Counted from the first letter of the stretch, positions 15,850 to 24,780 are shown. The stretch: 61,673 nt of DNA from Treponema saccharophilum DSM 2985 (GCF_000255555.1 NZ_AGRW01000037.1:1-61673); one strand, 5' to 3'. Numbers and translations are program-made. Notes: generated by a model from the letters alone, not told the origin.

Positions 15850-18800
15850 CTACTTTCTCCTGCACTTGTTCGCGATTGCGATTGCCGCCACGCAGACGAG
15901 CATGACGAGCGCGACGAGAATCATCGGCTTCGCGGGAAGCCCTGCTGACGATGCGCCAGCGTTGCCCGAGACGCCCTCATAGCTGTTGGTGCTGAACTTC
16001 GTCGAGTTGTAGTCGGCGCCCGCGTCTTTCGGTGCGCTTGCGGTCTTCCTGAAGAGGCTTCCGAGGTCGAACACGCCGTCGGCGCTTCTCGGAATCCTGT
16101 TGAATGACTTGTCCGCGTTGAATCCCGCCTTGTACTTCGCGACGTCCACGCTTTCGAAGACAGCCGACGTGATGGACGATTTCGATGCGTTCGTCCCGTT
16201 GAAGTAGGTGCTGTCGGAAATCTGCTCGGGGTTGAATTCCTTGACTTCCGCGATGTCGTCGGAATCTCCTCCGTCGAGCGAGATGATTCCCTTCGTGCGG
16301 AACGTTCTCGGGTACGCCTGCGCCTTTCCCTTTCCGTAAAGCGCGATGTTGTACTTTCCGTTTCCGTATGACGTGACGTTCTCAAGCTGGAGCCCCGGGT
16401 TCGAGTTGCACGTGATTCCGTTCACGCCGTTGCCCCACGAAATCGAGTTCCGGAGGACGTGCGGGACGTTGATTCCGTCGCCGCCCATCTTGAATCCGTT
16501 TCCGTCGCCCTGTCCGCTTCCGTCGAGCTTCGTTCCGTTCGCGTAGGTGATGCAGTTGTCGAGGAGCGTCGCGCCGATTGGTCCCGACTCGACTTTCGCG
16601 TACAAATCCCAGCCGTCATCGACGTTGTGGTGCGAGACGCAGTTCCTGAACACGTTGCCCTCGCCGACGGTTAGCTTAGCCGCGAATCCGTCCGCGTTGT
16701 TCTGCGCCGGGTCCGCGTTTCCGAACGACTCGCAGCCGTAGATGAGGTTGTAGCTCGGCCATTTGTCGAATTTCTCGCTTGAGCGCCCGGAAATCTGGAT
16801 TCCCGTGTCGCCGTTCTCGTATGCGTCGACCATGAGGATGCGGTTGTGGTGGCCGGCAATCTGGAGACCCTTCACGTCGTCGGGCGTGTGCGTGATGTCG
16901 ATGTTCTTTATGTCCCACCAGCTTCCGTAGAGGTTTATCGCGGAGACCGTCATCTTCGCGCCCTGGAAGTCGAGGATTGTGCGCTTTCCGTCGTCGGCGC
17001 GGAGGACTTTCCTTTTCGATTGCGTTCCGTCGTTCCCGCGCTCAATCTGAATCGGCTCGCTCATGAAAATCCTGTCGCCGAGGAGGACGATTTCCTGTCC
17101 CGGCTTGCAGTAGTTGATTGCCGAGCGGATGTCGAGCGGTTTTTCGCGGCTTCCGTCGCCGAACGCGCTTCCCTCAGCCGAGACGAAGAGCGTTTTGCCC
17201 GCGAATGTGTTCGTGATTATCGAGTGCCCGTACGTTACGGATTTGTAGTCCTTCTCGTAGATTTTCAGCTCGCGGTTGTACTGCGCGATGACGTGCTTCG
17301 GCTCGGGCTGCCATCCGTCCTCCGGGTCGAACGTGACGAGGAGGTCGTTGATTCCCTTCGCGCTCGGAAGCTTGAGCGTCGTCTTGTAGTCTTTTTCCGC
17401 CTCGACGGGAGCGTCCTTCACGAGGACGGCGCCTTTCGTCGTCGTTATCGTTATCGTTCCCTTCGCGTTTGCGTTGAACACGAACGGATAGTTCGCGTCG
17501 TACCACGCCGTCGGGCAGTCGATGAGCGTCTTGAGCGGGACGAGCACCGGCGGCTCCTCGACAGCGGGCGGGTCCTTTTTGGGGTCGGTGACGCTGAACG
17601 AGATGTCGCTGAACGTCGCGTTGACGCCGCGCGCCACCGCAAAACCGACGTACACTTTCTCCTTGTCGAGCTGCGTGAGCTTCGAGTTGTCGGGGTCGTA
17701 CATGATGTACTCCTCGACCGTGTCCTCGGATGCAATCTCGCGCTTGTAGATGGCGTGGTAGCCCGTGTTGTCTTTCTTGAGCGTGATGCGGTAGACGTCG
17801 CCCGTCTTGATTGCGTCGCTCGCCTGGTCGTAGCTGAACGCCATCTGCTCGGATTTGCCGAGCTTGGAGATTCCCGCGTCGCCGAGCTGGATTACCTCGT
17901 CCGTCAGTCCCGTGACGAAGCGCGCGCCGAGACCGTTCTTTATTTCCTTTTTCGCGCCGTTTACGTGCGTCGTGAATTTCTTTGAGATGATTCCCGCCGA
18001 ATTCGTGTACGCCACGACCATCGGCTCCCCGTCGGTTCCGAGCTTGTCCATCGCGATAAGCCCGAATCCTTCCTGTCCGTCCGGCATCGGGTTCTGGTAA
18101 TCGACCGTGACTGTCGCGGTAAGCTCCCAGTTCTCCTTGAACGGGTCGATTTCCGTGTAGTAGAACGAAAGCCCGTCGAAGAACGACTCGAATTTTCCGC
18201 CCTTCTCGACAATCGAGCCGTCCTTTCCGACGATGCAGGAATTCAGCCTGAAACGCAGGTCGTCGGAATCGAGCATCTCCATCGTGTTGCGCGTGTTTTT
18301 CGTCGATGTCCCGAATTCCGTGAACGTCCAGATTCTTTCGGCGTCGGCGCGCACCGTCTTCTTCTGCGCCTTCGACTCGCTCGATTCGCTTCCGCGCGTC
18401 GCCGCGACGGTGAAGTGCGCGACGTCTCCCGCGCTGAGCCGGACGTCCGCCTCCGTCTTCTCTGTCTTTTCGAGCGACGTCTTCTTTCCGCCTATCGAAT
18501 ACGAGACGACGTAGCCGTCAGCCTCGGGAACGGAATCCCACGAGACGCGGACAGTCGAATTTCCCACGTTGAGGAGTGAGACAACCGGCGTACCGAGCGG
18601 CAGCTTGTAGTCGAACGCGAACGGCTCGCCTGTTTTTGCCTGCTCGCCCTTGCGCTCCATGCTGACCGCGAACGTGTATCTGCCCGATTTCTTCATCTCG
18701 AACGGAGCCGTCTTCTCGGCTTTCCTCGTCCTTCCGAACGCGACTTTTCCCGACGCGCCCGTGTCCGATTTCATCAATACGTTTCCTGAATCCGCTCCGT

Positions 18801-18978
18801 CGTTTCCCGTTACCGCGCTGAAATTGACGGTAAGCTCGTTCGGCCCCGTCTGCGTGACGCCGGTGATGACAGGAGCGGGGACATCCGCCCATGATTTCCT
18901 GTTCTGCGCTGAAATGCCGTGCGCGGCAAAAAACGCCATCGCGACCGACATTCCCAGCGTAATGAATGATTTTCTCAT
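15850..18978 (-). CDS. Secreted multidomain PL9 pectate lyase with C-terminal membrane tail
   Basis: 1042 residues, ATG after GGGAG. Signal peptide, then a beta domain and an FnIII-like domain (about 130-205), a laminin/ConA-like domain (about 235-460), a second beta domain, and a parallel beta-helix (about 600-980). The beta-helix carries the PL9 hallmark NADGFAAKLTVGEGNVFRNC, with the Lys that acts as base, followed by SHHNVDDGWDLYAK. The product would cleave polygalacturonate by beta-elimination with Ca2+. The last ~30 residues are a hydrophobic span preceded by SSAGLPAKP and ending KCRRK, suggesting cell-envelope anchoring. Partner of the pectin methylesterase at 9.1 kb. Confidence 0.9.
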   Translation of the reverse strand: MRKSFITLGMSVAMAFFAAHGISAQNRKSWADVPAPVITGVTQTGPNELTVNFSAVTGNDGADSGNVLMKSDTGASGKVAFGRTRKAEKTAPFEMKKSGRYTFAVSMERKGEQAKTGEPFAFDYKLPLGTPVVSLLNVGNSTVRVSWDSVPEADGYVVSYSIGGKKTSLEKTEKTEADVRLSAGDVAHFTVAATRGSESSESKAQKKTVRADAERIWTFTEFGTSTKNTRNTMEMLDSDDLRFRLNSCIVGKDGSIVEKGGKFESFFDGLSFYYTEIDPFKENWELTATVTVDYQNPMPDGQEGFGLIAMDKLGTDGEPMVVAYTNSAGIISKKFTTHVNGAKKEIKNGLGARFVTGLTDEVIQLGDAGISKLGKSEQMAFSYDQASDAIKTGDVYRITLKKDNTGYHAIYKREIASEDTVEEYIMYDPDNSKLTQLDKEKVYVGFAVARGVNATFSDISFSVTDPKKDPPAVEEPPVLVPLKTLIDCPTAWYDANYPFVFNANAKGTITITTTKGAVLVKDAPVEAEKDYKTTLKLPSAKGINDLLVTFDPEDGWQPEPKHVIAQYNRELKIYEKDYKSVTYGHSIITNTFAGKTLFVSAEGSAFGDGSREKPLDIRSAINYCKPGQEIVLLGDRIFMSEPIQIERGNDGTQSKRKVLRADDGKRTILDFQGAKMTVSAINLYGSWWDIKNIDITHTPDDVKGLQIAGHHNRILMVDAYENGDTGIQISGRSSEKFDKWPSYNLIYGCESFGNADPAQNNADGFAAKLTVGEGNVFRNCVSHHNVDDGWDLYAKVESGPIGATLLDNCITYANGTKLDGSGQGDGNGFKMGGDGINVPHVLRNSISWGNGVNGITCNSNPGLQLENVTSYGNGKYNIALYGKGKAQAYPRTFRTKGIISLDGGDSDDIAEVKEFNPEQISDSTYFNGTNASKSSITSAVFESVDVAKYKAGFNADKSFNRIPRSADGVFDLGSLFRKTASAPKDAGADYNSTKFSTNSYEGVSGNAGASSAGLPAKPMILVALVMLVCVAAIAIANKCRRK

Positions 18979-19009
18979 TGCTGCTCCCTCGTTTTTAAAC
19001 GTGTGTCGT

Positions 19010-19047
19010 TAAAAAAAAGACGCGGAACCGTTCCGGCTCCACGTCTT
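19010..19047 (-). terminator. Terminator of the lipoprotein gene at 19.1 kb
   Basis: Long hairpin based on GACG-GGA-CCG / CGG-TCC-CGTC, with eight Ts on the minus strand. Confidence 0.85.
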
Positions 19048-19134
19048 CGGATTCTAGTTGAACTGTGGTGGGGGAACAATGATAAATAACGCGCAAATAC
19101 AGTTATTTAGCGTCGTTCCCCGCCCGCGGGAATT

Positions 19135-19776
19135 TTACTTTCCGACTTTTATCTGGTAGATGTAGCCGGTTCCGCTCGTCGCGTAAACGCAGTATGTTCC
19201 GTCCTCGGCGACCTTGACTTCCTCGACGGTGACGTCCTTTCCGTTGTCGGGCATCATGTCCACCGTTCCGATTTCCTCGCCAGACGCCACGTTGACGACG
19301 TGGAGCGGGCGCGAGTCGGTCTTTGACGAGCTTGTCACGTAGACGATGATGGAGTCGCCTGCCTTCGCGGGGAACGAGATGTTCCTGTAGTCGACTTTTC
19401 CGGAGCCTTTCGTCGAAATCGCCTGCGTGAAGAGGTCCGAGCCGACGGTGCGCGCGTCGCACTTCTTCACTTCCATGACTTTCTCCTCCGTCGCGTTGAG
19501 CGTGAAGCCGGAAGCCTCGTCGAGGACTGTCGTGCTGATTACGCCCTGCTCAAGGTCGTTCGCGTTGAGGAAGATTCCGTCGATGACCCTGTCGATGAGG
19601 GCGTTGTTGCTGGCCTCTGCTGCGGGAGCCTCCTGCGCTGCGGGCTTCGGAGCCTCAGCGGCCGGCTGTGACGCTGCCTGCGCCGGTGCGTTGTCCTTCT
19701 TGTTGCAGGAAAGGACGCCTGTCATTGTGAAAGCTGCCAAAGAAACGGCCGCGATTGAAAGAGTGACTCTTTTCAT
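19135..19776 (-). CDS. Lipoprotein with pectate-lyase-associated beta domain
   Basis: 213 residues from the ATG at 19776 (GAGG eight nt upstream). Signal peptide with lipobox (GVLSC), then a 35-residue linker rich in A, P, E and Q. A domain of ~150 residues follows with the pattern FTLNATEEKVMEV ... FPAKAGDSIIVYVTSSSKT ... VAEDGTYCVYATSGTGYIYQIKV. The same pattern occurs in the protein at 20.2 kb and at the end of the pectin methylesterase. From memory, similar domains are appended to secreted pectate lyases of Firmicutes and are presumed carbohydrate-binding. Here it is free-standing and membrane-anchored, and could hold pectin fragments at the surface. Confidence 0.78.
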   Translation of the reverse strand: MKRVTLSIAAVSLAAFTMTGVLSCNKKDNAPAQAASQPAAEAPKPAAQEAPAAEASNNALIDRVIDGIFLNANDLEQGVISTTVLDEASGFTLNATEEKVMEVKKCDARTVGSDLFTQAISTKGSGKVDYRNISFPAKAGDSIIVYVTSSSKTDSRPLHVVNVASGEEIGTVDMMPDNGKDVTVEEVKVAEDGTYCVYATSGTGYIYQIKVGK

Positions 19777-19867
19777 CTGAAAACCTCTTGTTTTGATGTG
19801 TTTTTGTGATATCTCCGTCCTGAAGCGCGGATATTCCGTGCGGAAAGCCGTTTCAGGGCGTCTCAAT

Positions 19868-19888
19868 ATAAAATATTTATCATTTTAT
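19868..19888. promoter_or_regulatory. Palindromic operator-like site upstream of the 19.1-kb lipoprotein gene
   Basis: ATAAAAT, seven nt, ATTTTAT, about 90 nt upstream of the start codon and next to a TATATT-type -10 on the minus strand. The rest of 19777-20183 shows no gene. Confidence 0.4.
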
Positions 19889-20183
19889 GTCATTCCGCTC
19901 TTTTTTCATGCCGGGAACGGAAAACGTTCCGCAATCGCCGGAAAAAAACGTTGGGACGCATAAAAAGAACGCGCTGTCCGGATTTCCGGTGAATGCCTGA
20001 TTTTTTGCGAAAGCTGCTCGGCATGGCAAAAAATAAATCGACCGTTTTTACGGACAGGGACAAAAGAAAACCCGGGAAAACGCGGGGCGCTTTGTTCTCC
20101 GCGTTCCCTCCATTCCCGGGTCAGGTGCGCCATTCAGGCTTTCCCCATAAAAACTGCTCCGAATCCGAAATCCGCGGGCAGCA

Positions 20184-20675
20184 TTAGTTTACGGAAAGCT
20201 CGAAGATGTATACGCCGCCGCCGAAACCCTTCACGCGGTAAATCCCGTCTTCCGGAACGTCGAACGTCCCCTCAGTGAACAGCGGCGTCTCCATGTTCCA
20301 TGCGGGCGCCTCCATGCGCGAAAGCTTCTTGTTCTTGTTGTCCGTTATGATGATTTCGCGGGCTTTGTCCTTCGAAGTGCTTGTCGCCACGACGGAGATT
20401 TTCTCACCGGCCTTCGCGCTGAATTCGACGAAACCGTCAGCGCCGTTCATCTTGATTCTTTTCGCGTAAGACACGTCTCCGTTCTTTATCGGCGACGCCG
20501 ATTTATCTTCTACTTTGAGACCTTTGTCCGGTGCCGTCAGCGTGAAGCCTTTCACGACTACTTTTTTTCCTGCCGCTATGTCGCCCGCCGCGCAGTCGTC
20601 AGCCTTGAGCGTTCCGCCTGCGAATGCTGCGAAAGAAAGAATTGCGAGCGAAAATGCCGCGATAATTCTTTTCAT
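20184..20675 (-). CDS. Secreted single-domain protein, pectate-lyase-associated beta domain
   Basis: 163 residues from the ATG at 20675, which follows GGGAGGAATCATA; a longer frame start is rejected. Signal peptide (MKRIIAAFSLAILSFAAFA) without lipobox. Nearly all of the mature protein is one domain with the same order of motifs as the lipoprotein at 19.1 kb: FTLTAPDKGLKVE ... FSAKAGEKISVVATSTSKD ... VPEDGIYRVKGFGGGVYIFELSV. It is likely a soluble periplasmic or secreted glycan-binding module. The two genes are probably paralogues and lie in the same orientation, 407 nt apart. Confidence 0.78.
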   Translation of the reverse strand: MKRIIAAFSLAILSFAAFAGGTLKADDCAAGDIAAGKKVVVKGFTLTAPDKGLKVEDKSASPIKNGDVSYAKRIKMNGADGFVEFSAKAGEKISVVATSTSKDKAREIIITDNKNKKLSRMEAPAWNMETPLFTEGTFDVPEDGIYRVKGFGGGVYIFELSVN

Positions 20676-20876
20676 TATGATTCCTCCCAAAATCCGCGTC
20701 AAAAATGCGGATTCCTTTTTCTTTTTGAAGAATATACAACATATGAAAAGTAAAAAACATTGTTTATTTTTGATTATTCAGTTCACGCGCCATGCGAAAA
20801 ATAAGGCTTTCCCGTAATGAGGCTTAATTTTCCCAGCGCCCTGAAAAACATCTTGATGCGTTTTTTCTGGGCGGAC

Positions 20877-20912
20877 AAAAAAAGCGATGTCCGTTGAAGG
20901 ACATCGCTTTTC
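20877..20912 (-). terminator. Terminator of the thioredoxin gene
   Basis: Perfect 12-bp stem AAAGCGATGTCC/GGACATCGCTTT with seven Ts on the minus strand. Confidence 0.92.
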
Positions 20913-20930
20913 TATAGAAGAAACCGTTGA

Positions 20931-21242
20931 TTACTGGAGCGCGAACGCCGCAAGGTCTTCCTTCGCCTTTCCGCCGATTGCGCGCGCGGCTTCCTTTCCG
21001 TTCTTGAAGAGGATGAAGCACGGGATGTTCATTATGCCGAACTGCTGCGCAAGCTCGCCGTTCTCGTCGACGTCGCATTTTCCGACCTTGATTTTTCCCT
21101 CGTTTTCCTCCGCGATTGCCGCGACGACGGGACCCATCATTTTGCACGGGCCGCACCACGGAGCCCAAAAGTCCACGAGGACGGGCTTGTCAGATTTCAG
21201 AACCTCGTTCTCGAAGTTGTCGTTTGTGATTGTGATTTCCAT
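20931..21242 (-). CDS. trxA: Thioredoxin
   Basis: 103 residues, ATG after AAGGAGCAGC. Full thioredoxin fold with DFWAPWCGPCK active site at about residues 25-35 and the cis-proline segment NIPCFILF. The residue after the cis-proline is Cys rather than the usual Thr, which gives an extra thiol near the active site. No signal peptide, so it is cytosolic. It is monocistronic with its own terminator. Confidence 0.95.
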   Translation of the reverse strand: MEITITNDNFENEVLKSDKPVLVDFWAPWCGPCKMMGPVVAAIAEENEGKIKVGKCDVDENGELAQQFGIMNIPCFILFKNGKEAARAIGGKAKEDLAAFALQ

Positions 21243-21361
21243 ATGCTGCTCCTTTTCGCTTGATGTTCCGGGATTCCGTGCGGAACCCCCGTTTTCCGCG
21301 CATTATGAACGGTATGCGGATTTTTTTCTGTGATTGAAGTCACAGAAGGCGTTCCGGAACG

Positions 21362-21670
21362 CTATTTCGATGTGGCGATGTCGGTGGCGATGTCCCTGAG
21401 GCGTGAGTCGGAGCTTCTGTTGCTGTAGCTGCTGAAATTCTTGTACGGGATGTTTTTCAGTCCGTCCGCGATGATTTTCGCCTGCTCGCCTTCCGCCGTC
21501 ATGGCGACTTTGAGCAGCTCGAGGAAATTCTGCTGTTCGGATTCGTCCCCGAAATCAAAGCAGATTGATACCGGATTCATGACGATTTCCACGCTCGCGT
21601 TTCCGAATCCGACGAGGGCGACGATTTTTTCCGTCCTCAAGGTTACATATGTTCCGATTGAAATGACCAT
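21362..21670 (-). CDS. Small hypothetical protein
   Basis: 102 residues from ATG at 21670, seven nt after AGGAGG. The frame also opens at a GTG two codons earlier, inside the ribosome-binding site. The first half is beta-like (VISIGTYVTLRTEKIVALVGF), the middle an amphipathic helix (QQNFLELLKVAMTAEGEQ), the end polar and Ser/Arg-rich. No signal peptide. No family recognised. Confidence 0.6.
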   Translation of the reverse strand: MVISIGTYVTLRTEKIVALVGFGNASVEIVMNPVSICFDFGDESEQQNFLELLKVAMTAEGEQAKIIADGLKNIPYKNFSSYSNRSSDSRLRDIATDIATSK

Positions 21671-21799
21671 TTGCACTCCTCCTGATAAAGATGTCTGCTT
21701 TCAGTTGCGTTCGTCATCACTTCATCCGTGACCGAACTCGCCTATTATACAACGGAATCTTTGATAAAGCGAAAAAAATGCGCGCTTGCAAGCCGCCTT

Positions 21800-22290
21800 G
21801 CGTTCTAAAATCGGCATCGTCGGAGCAAGCGTGCGCCGGCACGCGCGGGTGCGCGTACCTCCGTGGTGAGTTCTGGGGCATGCTGATTAGATTTTTCGCA
21901 ACACGAACCTTTTGGGTGTTTGCAACCCTGTCTTTCGTTCCGAATTCGGCATCGTCGGAGCAAGCGTGCGCCGGCACGCGCTGGTGCGCGTACCTCCGTG
22001 GTGAGTTCTGGGGAGCGCTGATTTGATTTTTCGCAACACGAACCTTTTGGGTGTTTGCAGTCCCGTCTTTCATTCCAAATTCGGCATCGTCGGAGCACGC
22101 GTGCGCCGGCACGCGCGGGTGCGCGTACCTCCGTGGTGAGTTCTGGGGAGTGCTGATTGGATTTTCGCAACACGAACCTTTTGGGTGTTTGCAGCCCGTC
22201 TTTCGTTCCAAAATCGGCATCGTCGGAGCAAGCGTGCGCCGGCACGCGCTGGTGCGCGTACCTCCGTGGTGAGTTCGGGGGGAGTTGCGC
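21800..22290 (+). repeat. Tandem array of ~135-bp GC-rich repeats (about 3.6 copies)
   Basis: Copies begin near 21811, 21945, 22081 and 22214. Each contains the core TCGGAGCAAGCGTGCGCCGG, then an ACGCGC-GGGT-GCGCGT hairpin, CTCCGTGGTGAGTTC, and a spacer ending in a T-rich block and CTTTCGTTCC. Long open frames on both strands here arise from the repeat and are not called as genes. The 770-nt gap between the genes at 21670 and 22441 holds only this array and its inverted half-copy. Confidence 0.9.
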
Positions 22291-22340
22291 AATGCGACCG
22301 GCGAACGTTTGCTCCCGTCAAGCCGAACTGAGAACGCTGA
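22275..22340 (-). repeat. Inverted half-copy closing the repeat array
   Basis: Read on the minus strand this segment matches the array unit from GCGTTCT through CGGAGCAAGCG-like sequence to the GCGC hairpin, with several differences. The tandem array is therefore bounded on its right by a copy in opposite orientation. Confidence 0.55.
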
Positions 22341-22440
22341 AAGCCAAAGCAAACGCATTGAAAAAACAACGAGGGAAAATTACAATACGAGGATATTTTT
22401 TCCGCAAAGATGCGGGGACAATCAGAGAAGGAGATGATAA

Positions 22441-23346
22441 ATGGGCGTTTCAATCCGGGAGAAATACGGCGACTGGTTCAAGCAGCTCGGCGAATTTTCG
22501 GTGGCTGCGGCAAAAATCGACGCTACGAACGTCTACCAGAAGGCGAACCCCAAGACGAAGGCGTTGATGGACGTGCTCGTCGGGGAGAATATGGCGGAGG
22601 GAAGCCGCCTTGAAGGAAAGGAGAATTTCCGCGCGTTTCTCGATGCGGTGAAGGCGGGAAAAAAGGCGCTGATTTTGATGGAGCATTACTCGAACACCGA
22701 CCTTCCCGCGCTCATCTATCTGCTTCAGCACGACCTCGGGGAAGAGGGGCGCGACCTTGCGGACAGAATCGTCGCGATCGCGGGAATGAAGCTCAACGAG
22801 GACGACCCCATGGTGCGCGCGTTCGCGGAAGGGTTCACGCGCGTCGTCATCTATCCGACGCGCTCGCTCACGAAGAACGAGGAGAACGCGCAGAGCGAGG
22901 AGGAGCGGATTGCCGAGGAAAAGAAGGCGCGCTCTATAAACCTTGCGGCGATGCGGGCGATGGACGAATGCAAGCGCAAGGGCGAGGTTATCCTCGTGTT
23001 CCCGAGCGGAACGCGCTACCGGCCCGGTCATCCCGAGACGAAGCGCGGCCTGAAGGAAATCGACTCGTATCTCAGGATGTTCGACGTTATGATTCTCGTG
23101 ACGATAAACGGAAGCTGCCTTTCCATCGACATGGAGCATCCGAACGACATGCTCGCCGATATCGTTGACCCCGCGGTGCAGATAATAACGGCTTCCCCTG
23201 TCCTCGACTGCAAATCGTTCAGGAAGGATTTCCTCGAAACGCTTCCGGCAGACCATCCCGATCCGAAGCAGGCTGTCATCGACGAGGTTATGCGCAGGTT
23301 CGATGTCCAGCACGAGGAGATTGAGCGGCTGAAGAAATCTGTCTGA
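22441..23346 (+). CDS. PlsC-like glycerol-phosphate acyltransferase
   Basis: 301 residues, ATG after AAGGAGATGATAA. The acyltransferase motif I is HYSNTD (H-x4-D) at about residue 82, and motif III-like FPSGTRYRPG at about 188. The pattern is closer to soluble chloroplast-type glycerol-3-phosphate acyltransferases than to short PlsC, and no membrane span is evident. It would esterify glycerol-3-phosphate or lysophosphatidate in phospholipid synthesis. It stands between the repeat array and a diguanylate cyclase gene, 43 nt before the latter's start, so the two may be co-transcribed. Confidence 0.82.
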   Translation: MGVSIREKYGDWFKQLGEFSVAAAKIDATNVYQKANPKTKALMDVLVGENMAEGSRLEGKENFRAFLDAVKAGKKALILMEHYSNTDLPALIYLLQHDLGEEGRDLADRIVAIAGMKLNEDDPMVRAFAEGFTRVVIYPTRSLTKNEENAQSEEERIAEEKKARSINLAAMRAMDECKRKGEVILVFPSGTRYRPGHPETKRGLKEIDSYLRMFDVMILVTINGSCLSIDMEHPNDMLADIVDPAVQIITASPVLDCKSFRKDFLETLPADHPDPKQAVIDEVMRRFDVQHEEIERLKKSV

Positions 23347-23389
23347 CAAAGCTGATTTTTTTGTGCGCGGGAAACAGCAGGGATACGGA

Positions 23390-24757
23390 ATGAAGGTAAA
23401 AATTCGTTCGCTCAGCATAGGATTGCTCATCGGTGCGCTGTGCATGACCTCATGCACGGTTGTCTGGCTGTTTTTCGTCGCGCGCAGCTTCCTCAAGATG
23501 AGCCAGGATGTGGAGAATTACGTCCGGCTGCAGGATGACGTGCGCAGAATCGGGAAGGCGTCCGATTTTCTGACCGATTCCGCGCGGCAGTTCGTCGTGA
23601 CGAAGAATATCCGGTTCATGAAAGGGTATTTCGACGAGGTGAATGAGCGGAAGAACAGGGAGAACTCCCTCGGCGACATAATGGAATGCGTCGGCTCCGA
23701 GCTTGAGGATTCCGTCGGCCTGCTTGCCGCCGCGCTGGGGAATTCGAACGACCTGATAATATACGAAGTCCACGCGATGAAGCTCGCGGCTATTTCCGCG
23801 GGAATCCCTGAGTCGGAATATCCTGCCGAGGTCGCGGCGTTCGTCATTCCCGCAGAGGAGGTTTCCCTTCCTGAAAAAGAGAAGCTCGCTCTTGCCTACA
23901 AACTTGTTTTTGACGAGCATTACGCGAACGAGAAGGAACGGATTATGAGCCGCCTCGAGATGGCGATGATGCGGATTTTGGACAGGTACAAGCGCCTGCA
24001 CGATGCGAGCTGGCGCGATTTCCGCGACTCGCTTCTGAAGCAGGGCGTGTTCGTCGCGATAATGCTTGCGCTCGTCCTGTCCGCGTTCATCCTTATCGAA
24101 AAGCTCATCCTCCGCCCGATAATGGTCTTCATGAAATGCATCAGGGAGCAGACGGAAATCGAGCTGGCGGGCGCCGTCGAATTCCGCTATCTTGCCGCCG
24201 TCTACAACAGGATGTTCCTCTCGAACAACGCCGCGAAGGCAAAGCTGAAATTCGAGGCGGAGCACGATTCTTTGACTGGCATACTGAACAGGGGCGCGTT
24301 CGAGTCGCTCGTGAAGGAGCACTGCGGTTCCGGCGAGATTGTGGGGCTTCTTCTCCTCGATGTGGACAAGTTCAAGAAGATAAACGACATGCACGGGCAC
24401 GAGATGGGCGATGCCGCGCTTAAGCGGCTTGCCGATATGATGACGCGCTATTTTAGGGACGGCGATTATCCGGTGCGCTACGGCGGCGACGAATTTGCCG
24501 TTCTCCTGACGGAAATTCCCGATTCGCCGGACGGAATCGGTTCCGCGATAAAGGCTGTGCGCGAGAAAATCGACGATATAAACGCCGAGCTTCTCGTCGC
24601 GAGCGCGGATTGCCCCGTGCCGTTTTCCGTCAGCGTCGGCGCCGCGTTCTCCAAAAACGGAGCGGGCGGAAGGCTGTTCAGCAATGCGGACATCGCGCTG
24701 TACAAGATGAAATCGGCGGGAAGGTGCGGGGTTATGTTTTCCGATGAAATCCTCTGA
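23390..24757 (+). CDS. Membrane-anchored diguanylate cyclase (GGDEF)
   Basis: 455 residues from the ATG at 23390 (AGGGA upstream). Transmembrane helices at about residues 7-30 and 222-242 enclose a ~190-residue periplasmic helical sensor domain. A short linker leads to a C-terminal GGDEF domain with an intact RYGGDEF active site. An RDGD motif stands five residues before GGDEF, matching the RxxD product-inhibition site. It should make c-di-GMP in response to a periplasmic signal and be feedback-inhibited. Together with the phosphodiesterase at 57.3-60.0 kb this window encodes both arms of c-di-GMP turnover. Confidence 0.9.
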   Translation: MKVKIRSLSIGLLIGALCMTSCTVVWLFFVARSFLKMSQDVENYVRLQDDVRRIGKASDFLTDSARQFVVTKNIRFMKGYFDEVNERKNRENSLGDIMECVGSELEDSVGLLAAALGNSNDLIIYEVHAMKLAAISAGIPESEYPAEVAAFVIPAEEVSLPEKEKLALAYKLVFDEHYANEKERIMSRLEMAMMRILDRYKRLHDASWRDFRDSLLKQGVFVAIMLALVLSAFILIEKLILRPIMVFMKCIREQTEIELAGAVEFRYLAAVYNRMFLSNNAAKAKLKFEAEHDSLTGILNRGAFESLVKEHCGSGEIVGLLLLDVDKFKKINDMHGHEMGDAALKRLADMMTRYFRDGDYPVRYGGDEFAVLLTEIPDSPDGIGSAIKAVREKIDDINAELLVASADCPVPFSVSVGAAFSKNGAGGRLFSNADIALYKMKSAGRCGVMFSDEIL

Positions 24758-24780
24758 TAAAAATCCCGGGGAAAAAGCGC

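Noticed and set aside
19906-20133. 75-codon minus-strand frame between the two secreted beta-domain genes
   Set aside because: No ribosome-binding site and no recognisable features; the codon pattern differs from neighbouring genes.
21717-22358. Long minus-strand open frame (213 codons) with internal peptide repeats, and similar frames on the other strand
   Set aside because: It is created by the 135-bp tandem DNA repeat having no stop in that frame; it has no ribosome-binding site, the frame is also open in other phases, and the composition is that of repeat DNA.
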